Program-made: the position numbers and the translations under genes
Shown: in pieces, positions 1 to 10,429 of the stretch
Layout of the letters: each line of letters begins with the position of its first letter
Numbering within the stretch: position 1 is the stretch's first letter
Notes under the pieces: generated by a model
What the model saw: the letters and a program-made list of their open reading frames with translations, nothing else
Told to the model about the DNA's origin: nothing
The model's database searches: none
DNA from: Cristatella mucedo
Lineage: Eukaryota; Bryozoa; Phylactolaemata; Cristatellidae
Direction: 5' to 3'
DNA: 64,000 nt
NCBI GenBank assembly: GCA_009760855.2
Contig: WPIO01000089.1
Coordinates: 461,001-525,000 of the forward strand

Positions 1-1130
1 ATGGCAATTCGCGGTATTTTTTATATTTAAGCATTTGGCCAGTTATAAATACAACCCAAGAACATGTATAAAATAAAAATCCATAACTTGATGCCGCTTA
101 GCATTCTAAAAGAGCCAGACCTTCGTCTGATTATCGTTGAACCTTAAGAAATTAGCGGGTTCCAAGGTCGAGCGGCAAGTATTCAGTCTACGCCGCTCGC
201 GGCTAACGAGATCAATTGCGATTAGGAGCGGCTACGTCTAATGCATGGAAACGTAACTAGGCGTTACCACGCCTGAAGCGTAACTAGACGTTACGACACC
301 ATAAGACTGGTCCCAGTGGTGCTTTGTAAATGAGAGGAAATTGGTAAATGAGTGAGAGCGCAAACGTCAAGGGTCTGGATTGTCCCAGGATTATCCACAG
401 GCTTCAAATGACAGATCGAATCTCTTCGGAGCTCCGCGGAAGGAGTTCTGCGCAAGAGATCTTGGTCCGCTAGACGTGTGACCTTTTCTCCTCTTGCTAC
501 ACACGTATCTCGATAGACTGATGCGACGCGAAGAACTCGGTCGCTAAGTTAGTCACGCCTACCGTTGTTCTCAGCGGTTGACGATTTAGCCAGTTTTTGG
601 AGCCGATAGAAGCAATGCTACATACGCTCAGTAGCGGCACCTGAAGTCGTTTGTCCTTTGTCACAAACACAAACTGCTCGTTAAAACTTGCCAACGAGTG
701 ACACATAGCAGTGAAAACTTGAGGTGCATCTTACGAATCGTGTCGTGCAGCAGCGAGGCAACGCGCAGATAGGCTGACGACAGTGGAGCATGGCAGCAAT
801 CAAGCACGTCTTTTGTAAGATGTAAACTTTAGATTAAAACATATCCGGCTCCAAATTTTAATAATTTAGGAACCATTGATTACACTGGCCGGTAAACTAA
901 ATCAAGAAATCAAGAACTTGTATATCTTAAAAAATAAGTCTATGTCCTTAAGGTGGAGTGGTACATTCCACAGAAGCGATCTTGCCACCGAGGTCCATAG
1001 CTGCATATATAGCGTACAAGTTATAAATTCAACGTCTTAGCTACAACTGACTAAGCGTCACTGTGGATCACCTTTTACAAGATATAAACTGTAGATCAAA
1101 ACTTATCCTACTCCTAATTTTAATAATGTA
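1..1130. repeat. Duplication unit A, noncoding left end
   Basis: This AT-rich stretch matches 28.39-29.41 kb at a diverged level, for example the run 'cccaagaacatg' near 54 and near 28419, and 'caaggtcgagcggcaag' near 163 and near 28525. I see no plausible exon or RNA gene in it. It marks the left end of the large duplication visible inside the window; the repeat may extend left of base 1. Confidence 0.6.
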
Positions 1131-1569
1131 GAAGCCATTGATTACACTGGCCTGCAAATGAAAATTGTTTGCCTTTTTTCAATCTAATAAGTGATTCAAG
1201 TAAATTTTGAGATGTTCTTTCATAATCTGTAATTCATTTTAACTCAGCACGTTGGAATATGTATTTTTAGCAATTCGTATTTTTATTCAAATGCAGCATT
1301 TACAGTTCTCACAATCGTTTAATATAATATCATCTAGGTTATTACAATTTAAATATGGGTCTTCTTTCATTTATTCAAATGCTTTAAAAAATGCCTCTCT
1401 TCCTCGACGTTTTGCTATGCTCAACAGCTGGATTGTGTTGCTTCAGGCTCCAACAGTAATCGGTCATCATTTTAACATTTCAGCAGCCTTGATATTTACG
1501 CTCCATATTAAATATTTCCTGATGGATCCTCTCACCTCGCTCCTCGCTGAATGCTCCTAAATTTAATGG

Positions 1570-1730
1570 GAAACCAATCAATGTGAGAGTTTAGGACATG
1601 TATCTTACCATTCATTATGCCGCGTGCAGCAAATGCAACGCGAAAAGAAAGAGATTGAGTGGCGAAATATGAGGGTGATTTGAGATCTGAGGGCGCTTTA
1701 TAAAGTGTATTATTATTATTATTATGTTTT
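1570..1730 (+). mobile_element. LINE 3' end fragment (family A)
   Basis: The fragment ends with a 'gagggcgctttataaagtg' block followed by an (ATT)n tail, the same 3' end carried by the longer CR1/L2-like copies at 42.3 and 59.3 kb. Only the 3' untranslated end is left. The left boundary is approximate. Confidence 0.5.
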
Positions 1731-1967
1731 TAGCGTTGAATCATTCTGTCGACGATTCGCGCGTAGTCAGTGTGATTGCGGAGAAAATTCTCTACCGCAG
1801 ACTTAAATCCATTCCATGCCTGTAATTCTAACACAATTCATCTTTAATGTAAAGCGTATGACTTTGAACAACTATACTATCTGCGGACGAACAAAAATGC
1901 CAGCTTTTATCTTTGCCTCGATTATTAGAGGAAACCTTTCCTATAAGTAGTCAAAGGTATCACCGTC

Positions 1968-3175
1968 TTAATTCAGAGCCTGAACATAGTTTTTCAGTAG
2001 TCCAAGCTTTACGTGTAAGGGAGAAAGTAGCACTTTCTTTCTTGCTATCAAAAAGAGGAAGCTCTCGGACGCTGTCACTCCCAGGACGCTGTCACTCCCA
2101 AATTGCGTTCGCTCTGGCCAGTCTTTCTTTCGAGAATGAAGAGAATCTGCGCGACTATCCCATGGACATAAAAAGCACGGATGTTTTGTGTAGCCACCTT
2201 TAAGTCTAAGCAGAAGGGCAGTAAACTTTAAATCATTGCATATCTTCCACTGGTGTTGGTCATATTTCATTTCATCGGGAAGTATTTTCGTCTTTCCGTA
2301 AGTCTCTTTAATCTGCACAGAATGTGCAACCGGCAAAGAGAAAAGTTCGCTTCCATTGTAAAGCAAAACTTCCTTTAAACTGCAGTTCGACAAATCAGTG
2401 AAGAGTCGCTACTTGGATTTCCTAGCAATTTGCATTTGTTCAACTAGACCTTCTATGTTGCTGCAATAGACTACTGAATAAATCCTTCGTCGAAAAGAAT
2501 GCCAGAAACTCTTTTTCATGATGTTTATACTACAAAAATGCATTACCCTGCGCAAACAATTCTCTCTTTTAATCAAGAACCGATGAGTTCAGCAGACTCT
2601 TTGTGCAGGTCAAGGTCTCACACTAAGTCATCAAGATCAGATTGTGACATTAGTTTAGGTGTTGGAACATCAAACGCATCATAGTTTTTCTCAACGTCAT
2701 CTTCAATTGAACTCAAATCACTGTCATCCAATAGGGCAAGTGTAACAGGTGGAACAGGAACTCCCACCTCATCACTGCGCGATACAGGTCACATCGCTGA
2801 CGGTAGATTTGGGCATCCAATCCTATGTTTATTCTACTTGCTGCAGCCCTGCTCATTAGTGATGCAGAAACAACAAACCAAAACATGGTCAGTTTTTTCT
2901 CTCCAAATCATCAGTACTCCAAATGCCATGCACTTGCTTTTATCTTTAAACCATTGTCTAAAATTCTCTACACACGGCTTGCACACCGTAGGTGGTGCCC
3001 TGGTCTAATCCTGATCTCCCAGTTTGCAGCCGAAGTAGGCGCGATAGCACTGTTTGAGAAATTTAATAATCGGTAGCCTCTCTCTTTCGTCGAGAATCTC
3101 GTGCAGATGTAGCAGAATATATTTGAAGAATCCTTGCACTCCCGTGGCTTTGTAAATCGCAAATACCCGTCGATT
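1968..3175 (-). pseudogene. Decayed multicopy animal protein of probable transposon origin
   Basis: Reading right to left on the minus strand, pieces of one protein occur in order. A cysteine motif FCYIC lies near 3103-3117. A block with CKPCVENFRQW, MAFGVLMIWREKTDHV and VCCFC follows at about 2990-2840. A block reading SDLDDLV-stop-DLDLHKESAELIGS-stop comes next near 2540-2650. Then come CFLCPWDSRA and PLHVKLGLLKNYVQALN at 2393-1968. I recall this motif series from uncharacterised, highly repeated proteins in cnidarians, aphids and other animals, probably carried by a transposon. Two in-frame stops and at least one frame change show that the copy is dead. The matching place in duplication unit B (about 29.41 kb) lacks the whole segment. 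Family identity is from memory. Confidence 0.65.
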
Positions 3176-3179
3176 AAAA

Positions 3180-5220
3180 CAACTATACCAACCAACAGAA
3201 TGTCTAACTTTTCTACAAACAATAACAACATTCGTATCACTAAGGGACTGTAATAAGGAAACCTAATGAAAGACAACATCATTATATATAATACCTGATA
3301 TTAAAGTGCACTCGATCTTTGATATACAAAATCTACCAAACTTGACGTGCCAAAGTAAAATTAAAATTCACCACAATCCATCATTCGTGATCTTTTATTT
3401 GGATATTAATAACAAATTTCAGACAACTGACATCGTGCAGACCTGTGAATTATCACTTGCACTTATAATATGGTCGATTAAGAACAATTCTATTTCAGTT
3501 TTAAGAGGCACCTCTAGGTGGATACCGGTCTACTTTTGCTTTTACTGAGAGCATCGGTCGTGACAGAAGAGCTGTGACACGACGTATAAATCCTTGATCA
3601 ACTTTTTCAAAGAATCCTCGTACCTCTCCTTCGCATTTTTCTCTCCTTCTTCTGGGAGTACCTTTGCCCAGCCTTAGCTCAGCTATTGAATAAATCCCTA
3701 AATAAAGGCACATGTCTGTAGTTCGTGAGCTCTTTTTATTTGGTCCTAGTTATCATGGTCGTGTCACCTACCAAAACTGTGGACATATTCGTAACGTGAA
3801 GTCATAAACCTCGGCAATCGGCAGAAGCCACTTACGTAAAACCTTGACTAGACCTAAAAAACCTTTTCAGCAGCCGAGATAGCTACCTGATGCGGCCAAT
3901 GCGGGTGTTCCAATTACCCCTAATTCCCGTGAGCAAAGGGGTTTTGTGCCTACCAATGGAGAGACGAGCTGCAGTTATTTCCGCTGCAATCACGTTTGCT
4001 GGCAGCTAAGATTAGTAATCTTACGCTGGAGCACACTTTTCGTATCTACAGTGCACTTGGCTGCTATAATGATCTCTAGCTGAAACGAATTAAACTCGTG
4101 GCAGAAGCACTTTGCAGCGAGTTAAGCCAGGTCTGACTTCCGAGGTATTAAGGATCTAACGGATTGTCATGTCATATAAAAACATCGAAACGAAACTCGG
4201 CGAATCAAGTCCCGTCAAACGGGCACGCACACGACATAAAAAGCGACACTAGGACTCATTGGAAACATAGGAAAATTAATTAAAGAATTATTATCATTAT
4301 TATGAAAATTAAGGCACGCTCGGGAATTAGTGACTAATGGTAGTATGTTATCTATTTCAAGGAAGGTACTTTTGCGAAGTATACGCGAGGACAGATGGGG
4401 GTACATTCACAGACAAAGTAACATCGGGATGTTCCAGCTCATGGAATGTAGAGCCGTCAAACACAAGTAAGCTAAGAGAAAACAGCGACTACTATGGGGA
4501 AACTGTATAGCTCACTAAAAGCCTAGGCTGGTTTTGGTTTGCGTATAGAACTCGTCTTAAGCGATAAAACAAAAAGTGAGAAACGCAGCCGCATTAGGAA
4601 AACAGACACAGAGATACAGGGTTAGCGATCTTAGAAGTAGCAGCGTACGAAATCTGCATAAGGCGTTTCCGAATCGGCAATGTAAGATTCTTTGTCGTCA
4701 TTCCAAATTAGAAGTGAGCCTCGTTCTCCCTACTTTTTCCATCGGCTTGATATTTATAATACACAATTTCAATAAATGCTTAATATATTGTCAAAGTAAA
4801 TACAATATACTAGGTACTATGCAATAACACGATACATTATTGGGTAGTACATCAACAAACAGCGTAGCGAACTTGCTAAAACAGCTGCATGCACAAGATA
4901 AATAGTAACGTTTGATCCCATAATATTCCATCGAAGAGTGCGACAGAATGCAACGCGATAACGTTTCAGCATCTTCATTTGAGTGCATGCATCAAACTTT
5001 CTTTGCCTTCTTAACATTAACAGCTAATGGAGTTGTTTGACGGAAGCTGAGTCATTGCAACGTCAATTCTAAATCCAGTTTTGCTCTGAAGCATAACTGA
5101 CTCGGCTGCGCAGATAAATTCCATATGACTAGCAGATGAGTGGTAGCAAGTACTGCGATTGCATCGGCCCCTGTAAGTCTCTCAGCTCTTGCTCTCATGT
5201 TTCGGTCGCTCCCTCTTGGC
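3180..5220. repeat. Duplication unit A, noncoding flank 3' of propeller gene A
   Basis: No convincing exon is seen. From about 3490 the sequence matches 29.45-29.74 kb and then, from about 3816, 31.73-33.1 kb. Unit B holds about 2 kb of extra DNA between those two blocks. The stretch contains the 3' flank of propeller gene A; I could not pick a confident polyadenylation signal. Confidence 0.5.
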
Positions 5221-5442
5221 TTAACCAACAATGGTAGACGACGGCACGCTGTAGCGGTAGAAGTAGAGAGGCTGCATCGAGCCCTCGCTGAGAGTGTAGT
5301 AGCCATTGGCGGCTGCGTTCCAGCAGACCGCCTCGCCCTGTGGCTCATCCTCGACGGGCAGCTGCCGGGGCGATCTCGTCAGCGCCACCCGAATGTCGGC
5401 GTCTCCGCTCTGCATCTGATAATGCCAGACAGCGGCCTTCGT
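5221..5442 (-). CDS. Propeller gene A, last exon (GYYTLSEG, stop)
   Basis: The acceptor GACGCTCTGTAG precedes TKAAVWHYQMQSGD; the exon then encodes LPVEDEPQGEAVCW, NGYYTLSEGSMQPLYFYRY and a TAA stop at 5221-5223. The PQGEA...YTLSEG...PLYFY series closes the family fold. The 222-base length and phase match copy B exactly. Confidence 0.86.
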   Translation of the reverse strand, partial: TKAAVWHYQMQSGDADIRVALTRSPRQLPVEDEPQGEAVCWNAAANGYYTLSEGSMQPLYFYRYSVPSSTIVG

Positions 5443-8400
5443 CTACAGAGCGTCAAGAACAGGCATCAAAATCTGTGGGTCCGTGTCCGTGAAACGCCGC
5501 GAGAGGCTGAGACGCCACGAGCGGCCCTGCGCCGCGCTCGCCCTGGCGTCGTCGCGGCTGACGTCGCCCTGCCATGCAGCCGATACTCGATGGAGCTCGT
5601 CCTGCGGGGGACGCCGCCAAAACTCGGGAGCAACCGAACCCGGATATCCCAAGGACAAACGCTGCTTCAGCACATACCCTGAGCAAGATTTGCGAGCCGT
5701 CTCGCGAGATGTCGCCTGCCGTCGGTCCCTTCTTTCCGCCTAAGTCGACGTTCACGGCGGAGCCAGTTCCAGCCAAGTTCACTGTCGGCCCTCCAAAGTG
5801 CCTGGCGTCAATCTGCAGTGAGATACGTGCAGAAAGCCTTATCAAAATGCGCTACGGCTGAGCTTCCGTCATCTCAAGAGAAGGTTTTTATCACTAAGTG
5901 TAGGAATAGCGCACTACCCTATGTGAAACTACGTATAGTTGGGCATTTTGAGGACGACGCCGCAGAGTCGACAGCGAACTTGGGGCTAGGACGAGGCGTT
6001 TGATCTTGACCTTGTTGTGAAGCCTGAGTGTGCGCGTCTTGCTTAACAGCAAACAACTTGGAACACTCGGACGTAAACAAACTCAATCACGTTTAATCAT
6101 CAACTCAAGTTCAGACATTCCGCTCAACGGAACTACCGGTCGTCTGCGGCTCAGGAACGCTGCGTTCCGATTGGCTAGCCACGGTATGGAGGGGCCCCTG
6201 GCTTAGTACCAGCCGACCGCCATATTTAGGCGTGGCATTGTCATAGGCTGAGGTCTGCGTTCTCGCGTCACGATTACAACGACCTTGAAACTAATACAGC
6301 GGCGACAATCCTGCTGTGTTCAGGACACTCGCAAGAGACGACGCTGCAGACGACGGCTGCTCTCGGGCTGGTCTTTGGATGAGGTCAGGGACGTGAGGGA
6401 CCGGTGCTCCTTTTTTAGTGTCAGCAAGTGCCTTTGGTAACCCGTCACCCGCCTAGCGAGGATGCGAGAAGCAGACGAGATCCGAGCCGCTCAGCGCTGC
6501 TATAGCAGCACTGTTGCTATGGCAGCACAATCGGCCAAGCCTCAAGCAGCAGCGAAGCCTCTGACCGAAGAACTGGCTGAAACTACATTCTGACTGCATG
6601 TATGTCGCGGTGTCGTGACGATTGGATGACGGAGGCTTGCTGCGACTGCGCCAGCGAGCACTGCCGTAATGCTACACGCCTTCTCACCTTGAATAGCTGT
6701 GCGCTACCCTTGACCTTGGGCACCAGCCAGACAGCTCCTTTTGGATCGACCATTAGAGTTTCGCAGTCTTCGTACTCCCATTTAAAGCTTGCCGTCTCAT
6801 CGACTGACAGCGCCGACATTGTTGAACTCTCTGCAGGCAACAGGGAATATTATGGCTACGGTTGCCGCTGAGGCAGCGCCGCACTGCAAGCAAGCGAGCT
6901 AGAGGTCTAGCTGCCCTTTGAACTAATGGCCGAGTGCCAAGCTACGGCCAACATTCATCACGAAAGTGGTCGTGGCTGAAACGCTTGAAAACTAAAGCCC
7001 GACCTCTTGGACAGCCGAACAGCTTGATTCTTAGTTTGCAACAAGATGGCAGCTCTACACGATTTTCAAGCTCGTCAAACGCTGAATGACGTGTAAATGG
7101 TTTCAACAGCTGTTCAAGGTTTTACTCAACGGTTGTGGTTACATACATACATCTATAGTCCAGTGCTCGTAGTTCCTGTGTCCTCTTTCGATCGCTAGAT
7201 TTTGACATTTACTTCGAACCGCACTATGCTATCGGTTTCTTTTCTTCCGTGTTTTGCACCATTATTAGAGGGTGCTTTCCACAACGGCTGCCTAAGGACC
7301 TCTCCGGCTTTTTTGTCTTAATATTTTGGGCTACTACTGCAATCCTGCTTTAGCATCGACGGCGGAGTGAGGGGACGACCACGTGGTGGGGCAATTACTT
7401 CCCCATGCCCCCAGAGGTGATAGCGAACTGAGCCAGCCCCTCTGTCGAGAAAGGGAAAGAGCTGCTGCTGCTGCAGCCGTGGCCTAGTGCGGAAGTGAGT
7501 ATGAGCTTGTTTAGAGGTTCGCTTAATTTAGTAACCTAGCTACGTAGGATCCGCGAACGATCCTCACAGAAACACCGAGTGAGTGCCTTAGAACTTTAGG
7601 AACCTAACGGCTGACAATAATAATAATAATGATAATAATAATAGGTCGATTGTACAGGGCTCTAAGAGAATTTAGTCTCTAGCCAGATGCTCTACAGCTC
7701 GTTGCAAGAGAATTCATACTCACGGAGTTTGTGACGTGCTCGGTGTCAAGTAAGCGAAGGCAAAAAGTATCATACAGCGAACATGTAGACACTCACAGCC
7801 ACCGATTAGTAAGACATCTGGCTAGTAACATGCACTGAATAATGCACAGGTACATGCATGGTAATCACACAGGAACAAAAGAAATAAATACAAGTTCACT
7901 GGGCGAACAGAAAGTCGACCGCAAGAAATACATCCTTAGTTAGGACTGTTGAAGATCTGGGGTCACTGCAGGTGGTGAGCATTAGGGGGGGGGCGAGTTC
8001 AAGATTTTCGTTACATGCCTCCAGAAGGCTCGGTCACCAAAAGATATCAATTTAGAGCGATGTATGGCGATATGACCTTTGATAGATACTGAGGAGCGGG
8101 TGTTACGAGACCACGTGACTGGATTAGCTTGGAGGTTCGATTAATAGGCCGTTGCAAGCGAGTGAAGTGACCTGTAAACTAAATTGAGGATCTTGAAATC
8201 AATTAAATACTTGGTAGGGAGCCTGCGAAGCTCTGCGGCAGTTGAGGCAGGATGTGGCAACTATGCCACCGACGACAGACCAGGCGTTCTTCAGGATTAT
8301 GTAATAGTTGCAGCCGATTACATGAGTTATGTACAAAGAGAACTGCAATAATCTAGATGCGGTGTCACAAACGGAAGGAACGGGGTTTTATGGAGCGTGT

Positions 8401-9650
8401 CGTGATTTTGGTGATGTCCATTAGCTGGAAGCAGACTAACCTGACCGCAGAGGAAATGTAACCGGTCTAATGGCAAGTCATTTTGGCGTAGCGTGCTTGT
8501 ATCGCGGGCTGACGTCACAGGATCGATGCTAGCTGAACCACTTGCGGGTAAGGTCTTTTAAATTTCGGACGACAGTGATGCGGGCATGAGTTGGAGTAAT
8601 TGGCCCCGCAGACCTTCCGTCAGTCAAAGCAGAAACTTTAACTTGACTTGAACAAATAATCCACAAGGCCATGTATGATCTTGAGCTAGTCGTGTTTCGT
8701 GCTAGCTAGTAACGTGTGTTCTTGTCGAAAAAGCACTCCGATTGCGCGCAAGAATTTTTCCAGAATTGTAAAATATTACTAATTATATATTATCAATTAT
8801 TATTACGAACTTTCTATTATTTATAATAAATTACTTGTGTTGCAAGAATTTATCGTCGCTTGCAGGTCTTACCGCCCAGCTGAAAACTCAGGCTCCGTCC
8901 CAGCTTTGCTGCGCTGCATGCCTGCAACACACACTGCAAGACCCAAGCATGACCCCGGATTGACTTTTGGTTCATTAAATGTAATCACGGTTCAACCATA
9001 GCCAACCATAGTTCAACCATACGCTTTCTGCTGATCCTAGCTATCCATATTAATTGTACTTCCTACTTAATACTCCTACTTCCCACTTGTTTTGGCTGCG
9101 GTCGACGGCTCGTACCGGGACCGGCCGAGTAGCTTTGGCTGCGCTCGTTTTGGCTCTATCGTGCACTCCAGTTTACCTTTGGCTCTGTAAATGACGTTCC
9201 TCGCCGAGTTCGAGTTCTTGTCGCCCGTGTCGGCGATGTACACGCAGCTGTCGGCGCCGCACGGCCCCACGGCCACGTCCTCCCAGTCGTGGTTGATGGC
9301 TCCCAGCACGGCCAGCTTCGCCACGACCTGGCCGTTCGTACTATTCACGGCGTACAGGACGGCGGCTAAAAAGAAAGCGTCGACTCTTTCCCATAGCGAC
9401 GGTGTCTCCGAGGCGGCCTCCGTGCTACGGCCGTGCCTGCGGCGGCAGCGGCAGCGGCGGCAGCTGTGGCAGCGGCAGTAGCGGCGGCTGGCTGTCGCAC
9501 CTCCTTCGTCGTCGTGCGTATAGACGATGTCTTTGTGCAGAAGGCTCATCGCCAGGCCCGACGCCTCCTTGAGCTGCTCCACAGGACCGACGCGCTGACC
9601 TCCTCCGCTGTATGGCACTGGACCCAGCTGCGCTGCGGCAGCAACTACGG
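5221..9650 (-). CDS. Propeller-like secreted protein gene, copy A (5 exons seen)
   Basis: Five exons join with matching phases: 9650-9501, 9365-9177, 6830-6688, 5812-5678, 5442-5221. They encode about 279 residues ending at a TAA stop. The order of motifs is LKEASGLA...YTHDDEG, YAVNSTNGQVVAKL, INHDWEDVAVGPCG, VYIADTGDK, ETLMVDPKGAVWLVPKVKG, GPTAGDISRDGSQILLR and GEAVCWNAAANGYYTLSEG. I know this motif order from bacterial and animal secreted proteins of about 270-350 residues that look like beta-propellers; I know no characterised function and assign none. The first exon begins with a hydrophobic Val/Ala run, like the end of a signal peptide. An in-frame TAA lies just upstream, so the start codon must be in an earlier exon that I do not see. 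A near-identical paralogue lies at 33.1-39.6 kb. Confidence 0.82.
5678..5812 (-). CDS. Propeller gene A, exon 4 (GDISRDGSQILLR)
   Basis: The acceptor TATCTCACTGCAG and donor AGG|GTATGTG bound a 45-codon exon, phase 0 to phase 0. It encodes HFGGPTVNLAGTG and GPTAGDISRDGSQILLR, resembling the 'ADISPDGRRVLLRTY' strand of related propeller proteins. Confidence 0.83.
6688..6830 (-). CDS. Propeller gene A, exon 3 (ETLMVDP)
   Basis: The acceptor TTGCCTGCAG and donor TTCAAG|GTGAGA are strong; the exon enters in phase 1 and leaves in phase 0. It encodes FKWEYEDCETLMVDPKG and WLVPKVKGSAQLFK. In related proteins this region reads like a DAETLLVDP strand pair followed by a lysine-containing loop. Confidence 0.85.
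7618..8690 (-). mobile_element. LINE fragment, family C, antisense
   Basis: A (TAA)n run at 7618-7645 is the reversed 3' tail. The minus strand further in shows broken reverse-transcriptase C-terminal text such as TPHLDYCSSLC, YLIDFKILNLVYRSLHSLA and GDRAF. The equivalent in unit B is at 36.4-38.1 kb, so this insertion predates the duplication. It lies in the intron between exons 2 and 3 of propeller gene A. Confidence 0.6.
9177..9365 (-). CDS. Propeller gene A, exon 2 (NHDWED / YIADTGD)
   Basis: The acceptor CTTTCTTTTTAG and donor AAAG|GTAAAC are both strong; the exon runs phase 1 to phase 1. It encodes VLYAVNSTNGQVVAKL, INHDWEDVAVGPCG, CVYIADTGDK and NVIYRAK, the most characteristic part of the family, probably a metal-binding or structural core by its conserved acidic residues (inference). 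It differs from copy B at only two of 189 bases. Confidence 0.85.
9501..9650 (-). CDS. Propeller gene A, exon 1 of those seen
   Basis: The exon follows a pyrimidine-rich acceptor ending CTCTCTGTAG and ends at a GGAG|GTGCGA donor, entering and leaving in phase 1. It encodes VVAAAAQLG, then LKEASGLAMS and IVYTHDDEG, the first strand motif of the family (usually ending THNDSGG). The Val/Ala run suggests the end of a signal peptide. Confidence 0.7.
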
Positions 9651-9679
9651 CTACAGAGAGAAGAGACCTTCGTAGCGCT

Positions 9680-9985
9680 TACAATGCCTCCGCCGCCAGG
9701 CGGCGCTGCTGACGCGCCGCGAAAGTAAACCAGGCCATCGTTGCCCGCACGCGCCGATGCTCTGCGCTCGCGTCCGATTTGAGCCCTGGCGAAAGCGGTG
9801 CAAACTAAAACTGCTGTCGACTCCAACCTCCGGCGGCTCGGCTACCCGCGACAAAGACGCGCGCGCTTCTGTCGCCACGACAGCAGTCGAGACTCGAAAT
9901 TTGGTTGTTCGCGAAGTAGCGCCTACTGCGCGGCCGCGCTCCACGAGTCCCGCTCAGCGGCAGCTCAGGGTGAGAGCGGCCGCCC
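9680..9985. other. GC-rich sequence 5' of propeller gene A
   Basis: This stretch lies immediately upstream of the first exon seen and is CpG-rich. It is alignable to 39.66-39.85 kb, where a frame reading AEPPEVG(V/I)D...GSNR.RA.SIG is shared. Differences between the copies fall in all codon positions, so I read it as untranslated leader, intron or promoter rather than coding. Confidence 0.35.
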
Positions 9986-10215
9986 TCCTCCTCGTCCTCC
10001 TCGTCGTCCTCCTCCTCGTCGTCCTCCTCGTCGTCCTCCTCGTCGTCCTCCTCCTCGTCCTCCTCCTCGTCCTCCTCCTCGTCCTCCTCCTCGTCCTCCT
10101 CCTCGTCCTCCTCGTCCTCCTCCTCCTCCTCCTCCTCCTCCTCCTCCTCCTCCTCCTCCTCCTCCTCCTCCTCCTCCTCCTCCTCCTCCTCCTCCTCCTC
10201 TTCCTCCTCCTCCCC
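9985..10215. repeat. (CTC/GTC)n imperfect trinucleotide tract
   Basis: About 230 bases consist almost wholly of cctcctcgtcctcctcgt-type units, with a pure (CTC)n core near 10116-10200. A shorter version is at 40340-40435 in unit B. It would read as poly-Leu, poly-Pro or poly-Ser in different frames, with no sign of being translated. Confidence 0.95.
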
Positions 10216-10429
10216 GTTCTTCTCGTCCTCCTCGGCTGCTTACAGCTACGGCCGGCTCCGTCGATATCGATCGCTGTCGATCCGCTTCCGGTCAGCTCTT
10301 GCCTTCTGATCGTCGGCCAGACCAGATGTAACGGCCGGCGGCGGCGGCGGTTGCGGCGATCAACCGCTGCTGACAGCAGTCCAGAAAAGATCTTCCGAGC
10401 AGCGACTGATGGCCGACGGTTCGATTAAG

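Noticed and set aside
9757-10428. Long plus-strand frames giving poly-Leu and poly-Pro proteins
   Set aside because: They are translations of the CTC/GTC trinucleotide tract with no conserved domain and no counterpart in unit B.
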